A stretch of 64,000 nucleotides of DNA from Nitrosarchaeum sp. (GTDB lineage: Archaea; Thermoproteota; Nitrososphaeria; Nitrososphaerales; Nitrosopumilaceae): assembly GCF_025699065.1 (NCBI RefSeq), contig NZ_JAILWF010000007.1, forward strand, positions 51,604-115,603. Reading direction: 5' to 3'. Below, one piece after another: positions 16,901 through 25,089 of the stretch. The notes under the pieces are model-generated. The model did no database searches, was not told where the DNA came from, and saw only the letters and a program-made list of their open reading frames with translations. Each line of letters begins with the position of its first letter. Position 1 is the stretch's first letter. The translations under genes and the position numbers were made by a program.

Positions 16901-19096
16901 ATCACCAGTTTCCTCGGCTTCTATTCTGACTATTTGGTTAGCAATTCTTTGATTTGCTTGCAATCCGTCATTTAAGAAACCATAGGAAATGAAGTCTGCG
17001 GCAATTGCATCAGGGGTATTTGTTCCAGATAGGGCAAGGTTGCCTCCTACATTTACAAATGCCAATCCAACTTTGTTAGTTGCAATTGAGCCTTTGAAAA
17101 TTTCAGTGTTTGTTGCAGTTGAATTCAACAGTGTTAAGCTTTGTGGGCTAACGCCTGAAGCAATTTTTAATGCACCTACACCTGTAGAAACTCTACCAGT
17201 TGCGTTAATAATATCTCCATTTGCTGATGTGCTGTTTAGCAAATAGACATCAAATGTACTTGTTGAATTTATGCTTCTAAGATCTAAGTTTAAGAAGTTA
17301 AATCCATGGAAAATATTACCTGAATCTGGATTTCTGATAGTTTGTCTTAATTCACCAATAGTTGATCTCAAATCTACAACAAGAGCATTGGCTGTACCTA
17401 TGCTGTTGCCAGTAGAATTGCTCAAGATAGCTCGTTCACTGAACTTCTGCACGTTAATTGTAGAAGTTGTGTTTTGACCGCCATCCATTCTTGCTAAGCC
17501 TCCAATTACAGTAAATTTAGTCCAGATAGCCTTTTGTGTGTTATCTGTTCCTACACCGCTTTCACCAAGTGTAAATGGATCACCAGTTGTTAAGGCTGGA
17601 ATCAATGATACATTTGGATCAAAGAAATCTAGGTCTTCATCTGCTCTACTGTTTTTGTTAGCATCACTATCAACGATGACTACTGGAATCTCTTCACCAG
17701 AGGTCCATTCGGCATCTGTTGGTTGAATATCGACTGTTGCAAATCCAAATCCTACAAGAATTGTTCGTGGGGTCGCATTATAATCAACAGTTGCAGAGGT
17801 TCCCCTTGCTGCATTGCTGGTGATCTTCAAAACAGAGGCATCTGATTCATCATATGTACCAAATATACCACTGTTTGGACCTTGTTCAGTAAGTGTTACT
17901 GGAACAGAACCTGCACCCAATTTTTGTGTACCACCAACACCACTAACTGAAAATGCTGTTGCATTGTTTGCACCGATAGTGTTACCAGTGCCAGTTCGTG
18001 CTATTTGGGTATCATCATTATCTTGGAGTGTAAGCACTCGGTTAGCAGAGCCTTGTTTGTTAAGATTGACAAGTAATCTACAGTTATCCTCACACATGAG
18101 GGAACCTAAAGATGAGTCAATGTTAATCACACCGCCTGCTTTAGCTGCACCATCTAGATCGCCGTTCTCATTGAATACTTGGTAGTATGTTCCTTTGCTA
18201 GTTGCATTAGTACTTGTACCAAATGTCCAAGAGTCTTCGTCTGTTGGGTCAACGTTTAACCATAGATCTGTTACTGTTACATGAACTTGGGATGTTTGCG
18301 TATAGGTTGTTCTATCTAAAGATACACCGGCAAATTGGTCAACTGTATCAAAAGTAAGTGTTGTTGTTTGAGCACCACCACCTTTGTTATATTTGACTAT
18401 AACGTTGCCACCTGCACTTAGAGAATAGAGTTGAACAAATGGCCAGAGTGTTGCATCATTTGTATCACTAGCACCAGTACCCAGACCAATTTGACCTGCG
18501 GTATCTCCTGTTAGTTGAACATTGATGCTTTTTGGTTCTCTTACCACATTCATGATACCTGTTGAGTTGTTATTAGTTGCAGTACATTGTGTAGTCAACG
18601 CTCCACCTGTTGATGAACCATTTTGACCACCTATACCAGCTAGTGGAAGTGCAATACCAACTGTATCACTGATTGTTATACCAACTGCGGTTTCGGTTGT
18701 TGTACCTGTAGCACATAATGTACCAAAGTCCAAACCTTCACTTTTAACTGTTGATGTAGAATCAGCAATTGATGCCATGTTTCTATCTGCAAAGTAACCA
18801 TACCAATTACCATCTACGGCTTGAACCATTCTAAGTTTCTTGCCGTTGACAGTTACGTTTGGTTCACCTTTACCCTGATCAGTATCATTAATATCAGAAT
18901 CTATTACCACGACCTCAATTACTTGAGGACCTGACATGTAATTATTGAACTGCGAGTTTTCTGCGGAAACAAATAGGTTAGCGTTGGCTGCATGTGCTAC
19001 TGGCATCATAGATGGAGCAGCAAATGTCAAACCACCGGCTAACATAATTGTCATTAATGTAAGACTAGTTATTTTTCGTCCTATTTCGTTATTCAT
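13955..19096 (-). CDS. giant acidic S-layer protein (SlaA type of Nitrosopumilus)
   Basis: A 1713-aa exported protein, similar in length and style to the S-layer protein of Nitrosopumilus maritimus. A signal peptide of about 36 aa ends in AHA. The mature chain is strongly acidic (Asp/Glu rich, few Lys) with many N-x-S/T sequons. It is built from repeated Ig-like units with the shared pattern VxLDxxxYxxxDxVxIxVxDxDxNxD followed by ETGxxTGIFxG. The Asp clusters suggest calcium binding. There is no obvious C-terminal transmembrane helix, so anchoring would be through lattice contacts or an unseen partner. Codons look richer in C/G than in neighbouring genes, consistent with high expression. It has its own promoter and T-rich terminator. 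Confidence 0.92.
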   Translation of the reverse strand: MNNEIGRKITSLTLMTIMLAGGLTFAAPSMMPVAHAANANLFVSAENSQFNNYMSGPQVIEVVVIDSDINDTDQGKGEPNVTVNGKKLRMVQAVDGNWYGYFADRNMASIADSTSTVKSEGLDFGTLCATGTTTETAVGITISDTVGIALPLAGIGGQNGSSTGGALTTQCTATNNNSTGIMNVVREPKSINVQLTGDTAGQIGLGTGASDTNDATLWPFVQLYSLSAGGNVIVKYNKGGGAQTTTLTFDTVDQFAGVSLDRTTYTQTSQVHVTVTDLWLNVDPTDEDSWTFGTSTNATSKGTYYQVFNENGDLDGAAKAGGVINIDSSLGSLMCEDNCRLLVNLNKQGSANRVLTLQDNDDTQIARTGTGNTIGANNATAFSVSGVGGTQKLGAGSVPVTLTEQGPNSGIFGTYDESDASVLKITSNAARGTSATVDYNATPRTILVGFGFATVDIQPTDAEWTSGEEIPVVIVDSDANKNSRADEDLDFFDPNVSLIPALTTGDPFTLGESGVGTDNTQKAIWTKFTVIGGLARMDGGQNTTSTINVQKFSERAILSNSTGNSIGTANALVVDLRSTIGELRQTIRNPDSGNIFHGFNFLNLDLRSINSTSTFDVYLLNSTSANGDIINATGRVSTGVGALKIASGVSPQSLTLLNSTATNTEIFKGSIATNKVGLAFVNVGGNLALSGTNTPDAIAADFISYGFLNDGLQANQRIANQIVRIEAEETGDNTSTFEGSLEFIMLNQLNILDRNTYLDLTLIADDPNFIVHDDLDDEDSPRVNYNDLGADGVTTQVADQQAAPAHSGVVSMDASSYKNADTVTITLQDLDLNVDSDLVDIYTVVSQAGSLKDVVGTNSTSIALSTGDDLGRLLDITFDDQKWTTPTGACLTSLTNAGITDTGLGATGFTLVETGAETGIFVGDFQIPAAWCRSGATASESVTGLDIEVNYVDFRDASGETIEVGDGAGVRANTGSVSLDRTVYPVPWGVPTDFGGAGTKTTPDGRALFPIHQTGMNTAGTTRSSAGLQSGEFLGNGDLIVHVRVNDPDFNTSANGEDIIGQNTTSSTAPVGLVKVSVIRGSSSIILGYAGGPAILAGTIDTDKTYLNGTRQFGPMVEIAPDAGIFESDITIRYTDGPASSVCTDDTTVWTNIAGGTSTAETARFDKAATSGDYCILQGDILQVEYTDPADASGDVNTVTDSATFDLRNGVLQSDKSVYIIGSDMILTLIEPDFDLDNQQAETYDLDLIEWDSDAATVTMGDADGQAAAFDPEPSNFRETGDSTGIFQIVVEIPSEIDGDGLERGEEIVLEYSDWGPSGSDFVGDEDEDVNLTIFTSNFGATVELDQKVYTWTDKVYITIVAPDHNFDSNLVDEIGDTDSDPIKVSTRGNKLNNYKLVETGTDTGIFTGEVILTGFTHNADGDTTTGDSNGNDVVSSSPSGSGPTDGFLPADDDDGITISFEFSEDETIVGSALIRWNIGEVQWLEASYPASGTGVVRVIDPDMNLNPEAVDNFNTDVWSDSDAGGIDLTVTETNEATGIFEGTVFFTTTDESSGHRLRVAEGDTVTAEYSDNTLPNPYTTADELDITATSLIGTVVPPLERAPAANLRVVDAFGNSLSTVNVDQQVQITADLANGQDREQAFAYLVQIQDGNGVTVSLAWITGSLSAGQSFSPALSWIPTDAGTYTATAFVWESVDNPTALSPPVTTTIIVK

Positions 19097-19120
19097 GTTA
19101 TTGGTTTTTCTCTTTAAAAT

Positions 19121-19131
19121 TTGTATATAAG
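19121..19131 (-). promoter_or_regulatory. TATA box of the S-layer gene
   Basis: Minus-strand CTTATATACAA is centred 28-30 nt before the ATG at 19096, giving a predicted transcript start almost at the start codon. It is the clearest TATA box in the window, as expected for an abundant protein. Confidence 0.6.
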
Positions 19132-19142
19132 GCTAATGGACG

Positions 19143-19164
19143 AATTGTCCACAATTAGACAATT
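19143..19164. promoter_or_regulatory. inverted repeat upstream of the S-layer TATA box (possible operator)
   Basis: AATTGTC (19143-19149) and GACAATT (19158-19164) form 7-bp perfect arms around an 8-nt spacer, 12 nt upstream of the S-layer TATA box. The position suits an activator or other regulator. An overlapping imperfect palindrome (GGACGAATTGTCC, 19138-19150) lies even nearer the TATA box. The rest of the 200-bp gap to 19300 is AT-rich and shows nothing else I can name. Confidence 0.35.
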
Positions 19165-19299
19165 TTTTGAGATTTTTTTATCATATTATTAGATTTTATA
19201 AAATTATCACACATATTTGATATAAGAATTATACTTTTAACTTTTTTCTATGATATGATCGATATATTTTGTATCTTTTTATTATAATTTATGAAATTT

Positions 19300-20640
19300 T
19301 TATAGGCTAGTTTTTGTATTTTCTCTACCAAGCAAGTTTTTGTATAACAAAATAGCATCACTCTCATCTTTTGAACCAACAATTACTGCCGAGCCTTTTT
19401 TCATAAAACTAACAGATAGATCATTTGTTCTCAATGACAATCCCAGGTCACCAAGATTTTCTACTATGAATCCTTGTTTTTTTGCAATGTTAGAAACGAT
19501 GTTTGTATCAATATCAAATGTCGAAGTTGGAGTTATAGAATAAGTTCGCTTTCCACGATTTCTTCCACACAGTTCTTCTAAAATTAATTCTTGTTTTGGC
19601 ACAGATGTAATTTTTCCAGTTCCACAAATTGGACATTCTTCAGCTCTAAATGTTTTTGTGCTGGTAAAATCAAGATTTTCTAAATCAATGTGAAGAATTC
19701 GTTGTGACAGACTAGGTTTTTTTCCAGTAATGATTTTTACAGCTTCTGATACTTCTATTCCACCAACAATAGAAAGTATGGACGGATGAACTCCTTCAAT
19801 ACTACAAGTCGGCATTGTATCTTCATTTAGTTCAGGAAACATGCAATAATAACATGCAGATTCTTTTGGTAAAATTGTAAACGCTTGTCCTGATACTCCT
19901 ACTGCTGCACCAGTAACAAAAGGAATTCCAAACTTTACACATGCGTTATTTAGAGCATATCTTGCATTAACACTATCAAGTGCATCAATTACAACATCAC
20001 ATCCTTCTACAACTTCAAATGCGGTGTAATCGTTTATTGAGACTGCCAAGGATTCTATTTTACAATCAGGATTTATTTTCTGTAATTTTTTAGCTGCAAC
20101 TTCAACTTTTACTTGACCAACGTCAGACTCATCAAACATTGTTTGCCTATGTAAATTAGATAATTCGATTACATCTCTATCAACAATTCTCAGAGTACCA
20201 ACACCCATGGCAGCTAGTCTTGATGTAATTGGATTTCCTAATCCTCCAACTCCTATAACACATACTTTGGAATTTTTTAGTTTTAGTTGTCCTGTGTAAC
20301 CAATTTCTTCAAGCATAACTTGTCTTGAAAATCTATCTAGTTCTTTTGCAGATAATTCATCAGAGCCGCCAGCTACTGCAGGGAGAATATAGACTTCATC
20401 TCCGTTATTTAGAACAGTGTTCATTCCATCAGAAAATTTTGCGTTTTTTCCGTTAATGTAAATATTAATCAGAGAACGTGGAGTTCCATCGCTTTCTAAA
20501 ACTCGTCTCTTAAAGTCATCACCCATGATTTGAGATATTTTTACAAACGCATCAGTAAGAGAATCAGCTAAAATCTCTGTTTTTTTTTCTCCACCGCCTT
20601 GATTTAGCACTGATGGAATTGTAAATGTGATGTTTGCCAT
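19300..20640 (-). CDS. MoaD/SAMP-like ubiquitin-fold domain fused to E1-like (MoeB/ThiF) activating enzyme
   Basis: A 446-aa fusion. Residues 1 to about 92 form a MoaD/ThiS-like beta-grasp ending in the diagnostic di-glycine (LPAVAGG, G91-G92), but the chain continues. From about 98 it is a MoeB/ThiF/UbaA adenylyltransferase: LDRFSRQVML, nucleotide loop GVGGLG (130-135), zinc-type pairs C263/C266 and C336/C339, and the conserved Cys279 in MPTCSIEGV. An extra C-terminal domain of about 100 aa follows in place of a rhodanese. E1 enzymes adenylate the carrier C-terminus for sulfur transfer or protein tagging. It starts directly after the threonine synthase stop codon. Confidence 0.9.
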   Translation of the reverse strand: MANITFTIPSVLNQGGGEKKTEILADSLTDAFVKISQIMGDDFKRRVLESDGTPRSLINIYINGKNAKFSDGMNTVLNNGDEVYILPAVAGGSDELSAKELDRFSRQVMLEEIGYTGQLKLKNSKVCVIGVGGLGNPITSRLAAMGVGTLRIVDRDVIELSNLHRQTMFDESDVGQVKVEVAAKKLQKINPDCKIESLAVSINDYTAFEVVEGCDVVIDALDSVNARYALNNACVKFGIPFVTGAAVGVSGQAFTILPKESACYYCMFPELNEDTMPTCSIEGVHPSILSIVGGIEVSEAVKIITGKKPSLSQRILHIDLENLDFTSTKTFRAEECPICGTGKITSVPKQELILEELCGRNRGKRTYSITPTSTFDIDTNIVSNIAKKQGFIVENLGDLGLSLRTNDLSVSFMKKGSAVIVGSKDESDAILLYKNLLGRENTKTSL

Positions 20641-21879
20641 CTAGTTTACTACCGCCGATATTTCTGCAATATTTGCCTTCATTACTTTGGGTTTTTGTAA
20701 TACTTCCATTATTGCCTCAGTGGCTTTTAATCCATTTCCAGTGACATAACACACTACAGAATCATTTTTGTCAATCTTTCCTTGGTCAATCATTTTTTGA
20801 AGCACAGCTACAGATACACCACCTGCAGGTTCTGTAAATATTCCCTCAGTTCTTGCCAAAAGTAAAATAGCATCTAAAATTTCTTTGTTGTTACATTCTT
20901 CGGCAAACCCATTGTACTGTGCTAATCGTTTCAAAACATATCTACCATCTCCAGGATCACCTATTGCTAAACTCTTTGCAATAGTATCTGGATTTTCGAC
21001 TGGGATTACTTCTTTGCTGTTTTTCTTGAATGCATCCACAATAGGGGCGCATCCGTGTGGTTGTGCTGCTATCATATGCATATTTGACACATCATTTAAC
21101 AATGAAACTGTTTGTAATTCTTCAAATCCTTTACAAATTGCATTAAGCATTGCACCACTTCCTACAGGAACTATAAGTTGATCAGGGACTTGCCAGTCAA
21201 GTTGTTCTGCAACTTCATATGCAAGTGTTTTAGATCCTTCGACGTAATGAGAACGCATGTTAATATTTACAATTCCTATTCCTTTACTGTCACCAATCTG
21301 TGCAGCTATTCTATTTGCATCATCATAAGTTCCATCTACTGCAATGTAGTTTGCACCATAAGATAACGCCTGTGCAATTTTTGCCATCTCAATATTACTT
21401 GGTGCAAATACATGACATGGCAATCCAGCTTTTGCTGCATGTGCTGCAGTTGCAGATGCCAAGTTACCAGTGGATGCACAACCAACAGCAGATAGTCCAA
21501 ATTCTTTTGCTTTTGATATTGCAACTCCTGCAGGCCTATCCTTAAATGAAAATGTTGGATTTACAGAATCATTTTTGATGTATAGATTGTTTAATCCTAA
21601 TTTTTTTCCAAGATTATCAGCTTTGATAAGAGGTGTCATTCCCGCGCCAATACTGATAATATTAGATTTGTTTTCTATTGGCAATAATTCAAAATATCGC
21701 CAATAATTATGCTCACGATTCATAAAGGTATTTTTTGTAACTGTAGGAAAATCATATTTTACATCAAGTGGTCCAAAACAGTCATCGCAGATATACTTGA
21801 AAGCAGTATCGTATTGTTTTTTGCATTCTCTGCATTGTAGTGATGTTCTAGCCAAGATCAATTTCTCCTTTGATACCAT
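20641..21879 (-). CDS. thrC: threonine synthase
   Basis: PLP enzyme converting O-phosphohomoserine to threonine. The 412-aa chain starts with a zinc-ribbon-like segment (CRECKKQYDTAFKYICDDC, about 16-34) found in many archaeal threonine synthases. The PLP lysine is in FSFKDRPAG, with SCASTGNLASAT-like (GCASTGNLASA) and GSGAML phosphate-binding loops. It is the first gene of an operon with the ubiquitin-like/E1 fusion, which follows without a gap. A 21-bp palindrome lies just upstream of its start and may regulate it. Confidence 0.94.
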   Translation of the reverse strand: MVSKEKLILARTSLQCRECKKQYDTAFKYICDDCFGPLDVKYDFPTVTKNTFMNREHNYWRYFELLPIENKSNIISIGAGMTPLIKADNLGKKLGLNNLYIKNDSVNPTFSFKDRPAGVAISKAKEFGLSAVGCASTGNLASATAAHAAKAGLPCHVFAPSNIEMAKIAQALSYGANYIAVDGTYDDANRIAAQIGDSKGIGIVNINMRSHYVEGSKTLAYEVAEQLDWQVPDQLIVPVGSGAMLNAICKGFEELQTVSLLNDVSNMHMIAAQPHGCAPIVDAFKKNSKEVIPVENPDTIAKSLAIGDPGDGRYVLKRLAQYNGFAEECNNKEILDAILLLARTEGIFTEPAGGVSVAVLQKMIDQGKIDKNDSVVCYVTGNGLKATEAIMEVLQKPKVMKANIAEISAVVN

Positions 21880-21899
21880 ACATAAAAAATCCTAATATC

Positions 21900-21920
21900 A
21901 AGTTAAGTAATACTTAACTT
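21900..21920. promoter_or_regulatory. 21-bp perfect palindrome upstream of thrC (candidate operator)
   Basis: AAGTTAAGTA and TACTTAACTT are perfect 10-bp arms around one central A, placed 21-41 nt before the thrC ATG, where a TATA box would be expected. The motif could contain the promoter and bind a dimeric regulator such as an Lrp/AsnC-type protein (inference). The remainder of the 170-bp gap is AT-rich without another clear signal. Confidence 0.5.
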
Positions 21921-22052
21921 TATTGAGTAAAAAATATAATGAAAACACAGTCATATTTTAAAAATTAGGTAAAATTTTGAAGATTTACAAAAAATATGAA
22001 TGAATTAACAATTATGAGGAAGGTTTTTAGATATTTTTAGAAATGAAAAACC

Positions 22053-22625
22053 ATGAAAAAAGAAGTAATTGTAGCAGGTATACTTGGTGTAAGTATTGCA
22101 ATAATTATTTTATCTATCAGTTTGGGATCTGAATTAAAATCAGATTCAATAGAAGTTGAAGATACGTTAGATAAAGAAGTGGTTGCAGAAACTGAAACTC
22201 CAGAGATTGAAGAAAAGATAGACGATGTAGAAAAAATCAATTTAGAAAATGAATATTCACCTAAACCCAGAGAATGGATAACTTCGGGACCATTTCAGAT
22301 TGACCGAAGCAAGTATGCTATAGGTGAAAAAATTTTCCTAGTAATTGGAGGAATAACTGAAAATGAAAAAGGACAAATTGCATTTATGAGACCATTAAAT
22401 GATACACATTATTCCGTATACATGACAATACCATTTGATGGTATGAAAAAAGATGTGTTCAACTATTATGTAGAACCACAAATTTCAAAAACTAAAGAGA
22501 TATGTTCAATAGATGATCTGATGGGAAAATGGGCAGTAGTTTTTAGAGGAACAGATTATCCAAATCTATATTTTGAAATTACAGACGAAGTTGTTCCAGG
22601 AACAAACATAGAACCTGTATGTTAG
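22053..22625 (+). CDS. membrane-anchored extracytoplasmic protein of unknown function
   Basis: A 190-aa protein with one N-terminal membrane helix (about 5-26), an acidic low-complexity linker (about 30-68, many Glu/Asp) and a globular beta-rich domain (about 72-190) with two cysteines (in KEICSIDD and at the last residue, PVC) that could form a disulfide outside the cell. I do not recognise the domain. It is a single gene, divergent from thrC and convergent with hisI, with 1 nt between the stops. Confidence 0.75.
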   Translation: MKKEVIVAGILGVSIAIIILSISLGSELKSDSIEVEDTLDKEVVAETETPEIEEKIDDVEKINLENEYSPKPREWITSGPFQIDRSKYAIGEKIFLVIGGITENEKGQIAFMRPLNDTHYSVYMTIPFDGMKKDVFNYYVEPQISKTKEICSIDDLMGKWAVVFRGTDYPNLYFEITDEVVPGTNIEPVC

Positions 22626-22626
22626 A

Positions 22627-22959
22627 TTATTTGTCTAAATTGTTGTGAAAGCAAACTTTCTCGCCAGTATGACATGCAGGTCCTAATGGCTCTACAAGAT
22701 AAATAACTGCATCAGAATCACAATCTACAAGAATTTCTTTTACTTTTTGCGTATTTCCAGATTCTTCGCCTTTCATCCAGAGTTTATTTCTAGAACGACT
22801 CCAAAACCAAGAGTTACCAGTTTTTTTAGTTAGTTCCAATGATTCTTTATTTGAGTAAGCTAATGTTAAAACATCTTTTGTATTTGCATCCTGAACAATG
22901 ACGGGAATTAATCCATCACTTTTTGTAAAATCAATATCTTCAACAGATTTTCTCATCAT
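22627..22959 (-). CDS. hisI: phosphoribosyl-AMP cyclohydrolase
   Basis: Opens the purine ring of phosphoribosyl-AMP in histidine synthesis. The 110-aa length matches the single-function enzyme. The WSRSRNKLWMKGEESGN region binds substrate; the metal-binding segment is DCDSDAVIYLV followed by GPACHTG and VCFHN. It lacks the C-terminal HisE pyrophosphohydrolase seen in bacterial HisIE. It is the last gene of the his operon, 20 nt after hisF. Confidence 0.95.
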   Translation of the reverse strand: MMRKSVEDIDFTKSDGLIPVIVQDANTKDVLTLAYSNKESLELTKKTGNSWFWSRSRNKLWMKGEESGNTQKVKEILVDCDSDAVIYLVEPLGPACHTGEKVCFHNNLDK

Positions 22960-22979
22960 TTAAAATCATAAAGTATTGC

Positions 22980-23783
22980 TTATAATCTTACAGGAATTTG
23001 CTTGTCTTTAAGATATTTTTTAACTCCATTTACACCATGTGTTTGATAATGAAATATTGAAGCAGCCAATGCAGCATCAGCGTTTGATTCCTTGAATACA
23101 TTGACCATATCATCAGGCTTACCACATCCTCCTGAGGCTATTACTGGAATAGATACAGAGTTTACAATCTCCCTAGTTAGAATGAGATCATAACCGTCTT
23201 TGGTTCCATCCTTATCAATACTAGTTAGAAGTATTTCGCCTGCACCAAGTTTTTCTATTTTTTTTGCCCATTCAAGAACATCAACACCAGTTGCTTCTTT
23301 TCCACCATAAATGAAGACTTCAAACCAGAATTTTTTTCCATTTTCAGAAAAAATATTCTTATCTTGTTTAAGATCATAGTTTCTTTTAGCATCGATGGCA
23401 ACTACAACACATTGTCTCCCAAATAGTTGCATTAATTCAGAAATAACATTAGGATTTTTTATTGCGCCTGTGTTGATACCAACTTTATCGGCACCATTAA
23501 GCAAAATATTTCTTGCATCTTCTAATGATTTTACCCCACCTCCAACTGTAAATGGGATATCAATTACAGATGCAACTTTTCGAACCAAATCCTTGATTGT
23601 TTTTCTTTGTTCGTCAGATGCCGTAATATCTAAAAAAACTAGTTCATCTGCGCCCTCGTTACTATATTTTTCAGCCAATTCAACAGGATCTCCAGCATCT
23701 TTGATAGATTCAAAATGAAGACCCTTTACAACTCGTCCATTTTTTACATCAAGACATGGAATGATTCTCTTTGTCAGAGTCAT
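22980..23783 (-). CDS. hisF: imidazole glycerol phosphate synthase, cyclase subunit
   Basis: TIM-barrel of 267 aa that uses ammonia from HisH to close the imidazole ring. Catalytic Asp in the start motif [14 protein letters not shown] and the second catalytic Asp in [12 protein letters not shown] are present. Phosphate-binding GGGVKS and ASGGCG loops are visible. Its start overlaps the hisA stop by 4 nt, so the two are translationally coupled. Confidence 0.97.
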   Translation of the reverse strand: MTLTKRIIPCLDVKNGRVVKGLHFESIKDAGDPVELAEKYSNEGADELVFLDITASDEQRKTIKDLVRKVASVIDIPFTVGGGVKSLEDARNILLNGADKVGINTGAIKNPNVISELMQLFGRQCVVVAIDAKRNYDLKQDKNIFSENGKKFWFEVFIYGGKEATGVDVLEWAKKIEKLGAGEILLTSIDKDGTKDGYDLILTREIVNSVSIPVIASGGCGKPDDMVNVFKESNADAALAASIFHYQTHGVNGVKKYLKDKQIPVRL

Positions 23784-24496
23784 GCTATTTGTTTTGCCTC
23801 CTGAATCGATATTTTATTCTCATAAAGCGCCTTACCTAAAATTACGCCAAATGCATTTTCTTGTTTTACATTTTGAACATCTTTAATATTTGAAATTCCA
23901 CCACTTGCAATTACATGCGCATTATTTAATCGACATGCTTGAGATAAAAATTCTAAATCAGGACCATCAAGTGTTCCATCTTTACTAACATTTGTTAATA
24001 AAAATTCAGAGAATCCCATTGATAAAAATTCTTTCATAGCATCAATTAATGTTATTCCGGTTTGCTTTTGCCATCCATGTATAACTATTTCACCATTAAG
24101 ATGATCAGTTGAAATTACAATTTTTTTAGAACCTAAATTTAATAATAATTTTTTAAGTACTGATTTATCTTTAAATGCCAATGTACCTAAAACAACTCTA
24201 TCACAAATTTTTGAGATGTCAGTAATAGTAGATTCATCTCGTAGTCCACCAGCCACTTGAATTGGAATTGAAATCTGATCAAGAATTTTCTTAATCATTG
24301 ATAGATTTGAGCCAATACCAAGAGTTGCATCAAGATCTACTAAATGAAGCATATCAGCACCGTTTGCTTCCCACTTTTTTGCTACTTCAACAGGATTATC
24401 ACTATACACAGTTTTTTGTTTAGGATCACCTTTGTAGAGTCTTACTACTTGGCCATTCATTAGATCAATTGCAGGAATAACTTTCATTTTTTGCAC
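23780..24496 (-). CDS. hisA: ProFAR isomerase
   Basis: TIM-barrel isomerase (238 aa) that performs the Amadori rearrangement of ProFAR. The catalytic acid/base residues are in [19 protein letters not shown] (first Asp) and VISTDHLNG (second Asp). AGGLRDE and ASGGISN are the two phosphate-binding loops. It overlaps hisH by 13 nt and hisF by 4 nt. Confidence 0.96.
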   Translation of the reverse strand: MQKMKVIPAIDLMNGQVVRLYKGDPKQKTVYSDNPVEVAKKWEANGADMLHLVDLDATLGIGSNLSMIKKILDQISIPIQVAGGLRDESTITDISKICDRVVLGTLAFKDKSVLKKLLLNLGSKKIVISTDHLNGEIVIHGWQKQTGITLIDAMKEFLSMGFSEFLLTNVSKDGTLDGPDLEFLSQACRLNNAHVIASGGISNIKDVQNVKQENAFGVILGKALYENKISIQEAKQIA

Positions 24497-25089
24497 ACAT
24501 TTAAAAAATTTTGAATCATAATTTTTCCTACATTACCAGATTTTTCTGGGTGAAATTGTGTCCCGAAAAAAATATCTTGTTCAATAACTGCAGGTACCTT
24601 AATTCCATAATCAGATTCTGCAATAATAGCATCATAATTAATTGGGTTTACTCTATACGAGTGTACAAAATAAACCCAAGATTCATTTTTAATTCCTTCA
24701 AGGATTTTTCCAGATTTTTTAATTTCCAAATTGTTCCACCCCATATGTGGGACTTTCATAGAGTCTGGAAGTACGATGACGTCTCCTTCAATTACACCTA
24801 ATCCCTTTTCATTTCCTTCTTCACTTTTTTCAAAAAACATTTCCATACCAAGACAAATTCCTAAAACAGGAGTATTGTCTTTGACATACTCATGAAAATT
24901 AGTTTTTGATTTAGAGATACTTTTGATTGCAGGATCAAAATTTCCCACTCCAGGAAGTAAAAGCCCAGAGTAAATGTTAGGCTTGTCAAAAGTAGTGATA
25001 ACATCTACGTTAGCCCCTGCTTTTTCAAGTGAGTTTTTTAGGCTGAAAATATTTCCAGCTCCATAATCAAATATTGCTAAATTAACCAT
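24484..25089 (-). CDS. hisH: imidazole glycerol phosphate synthase, glutaminase subunit
   Basis: Class I glutamine amidotransferase (201 aa) that supplies ammonia to HisF. The nucleophile is the Cys in LGICLGMEMFF; the His and Glu of the triad are in GTQFHPEKSG. The N-terminal FDYGAGNIFSL is a HisH signature. Its start codon overlaps the hisB stop by one base. Confidence 0.96.
   Translation of the reverse strand: MVNLAIFDYGAGNIFSLKNSLEKAGANVDVITTFDKPNIYSGLLLPGVGNFDPAIKSISKSKTNFHEYVKDNTPVLGICLGMEMFFEKSEEGNEKGLGVIEGDVIVLPDSMKVPHMGWNNLEIKKSGKILEGIKNESWVYFVHSYRVNPINYDAIIAESDYGIKVPAVIEQDIFFGTQFHPEKSGNVGKIMIQNFLNVCKK

Noticed and set aside
15097..18185. Many open frames on the plus strand opposite the S-layer gene
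   Set aside because: They are antisense shadows of the biased S-layer codons, with Ser/Pro-rich low-complexity translations and no start signals.
19165..19299. Possible small RNA in the 200-bp gap between the S-layer gene and the E1 fusion
   Set aside because: Only AT-rich sequence without GC-rich stem or clear promoter/terminator pair.
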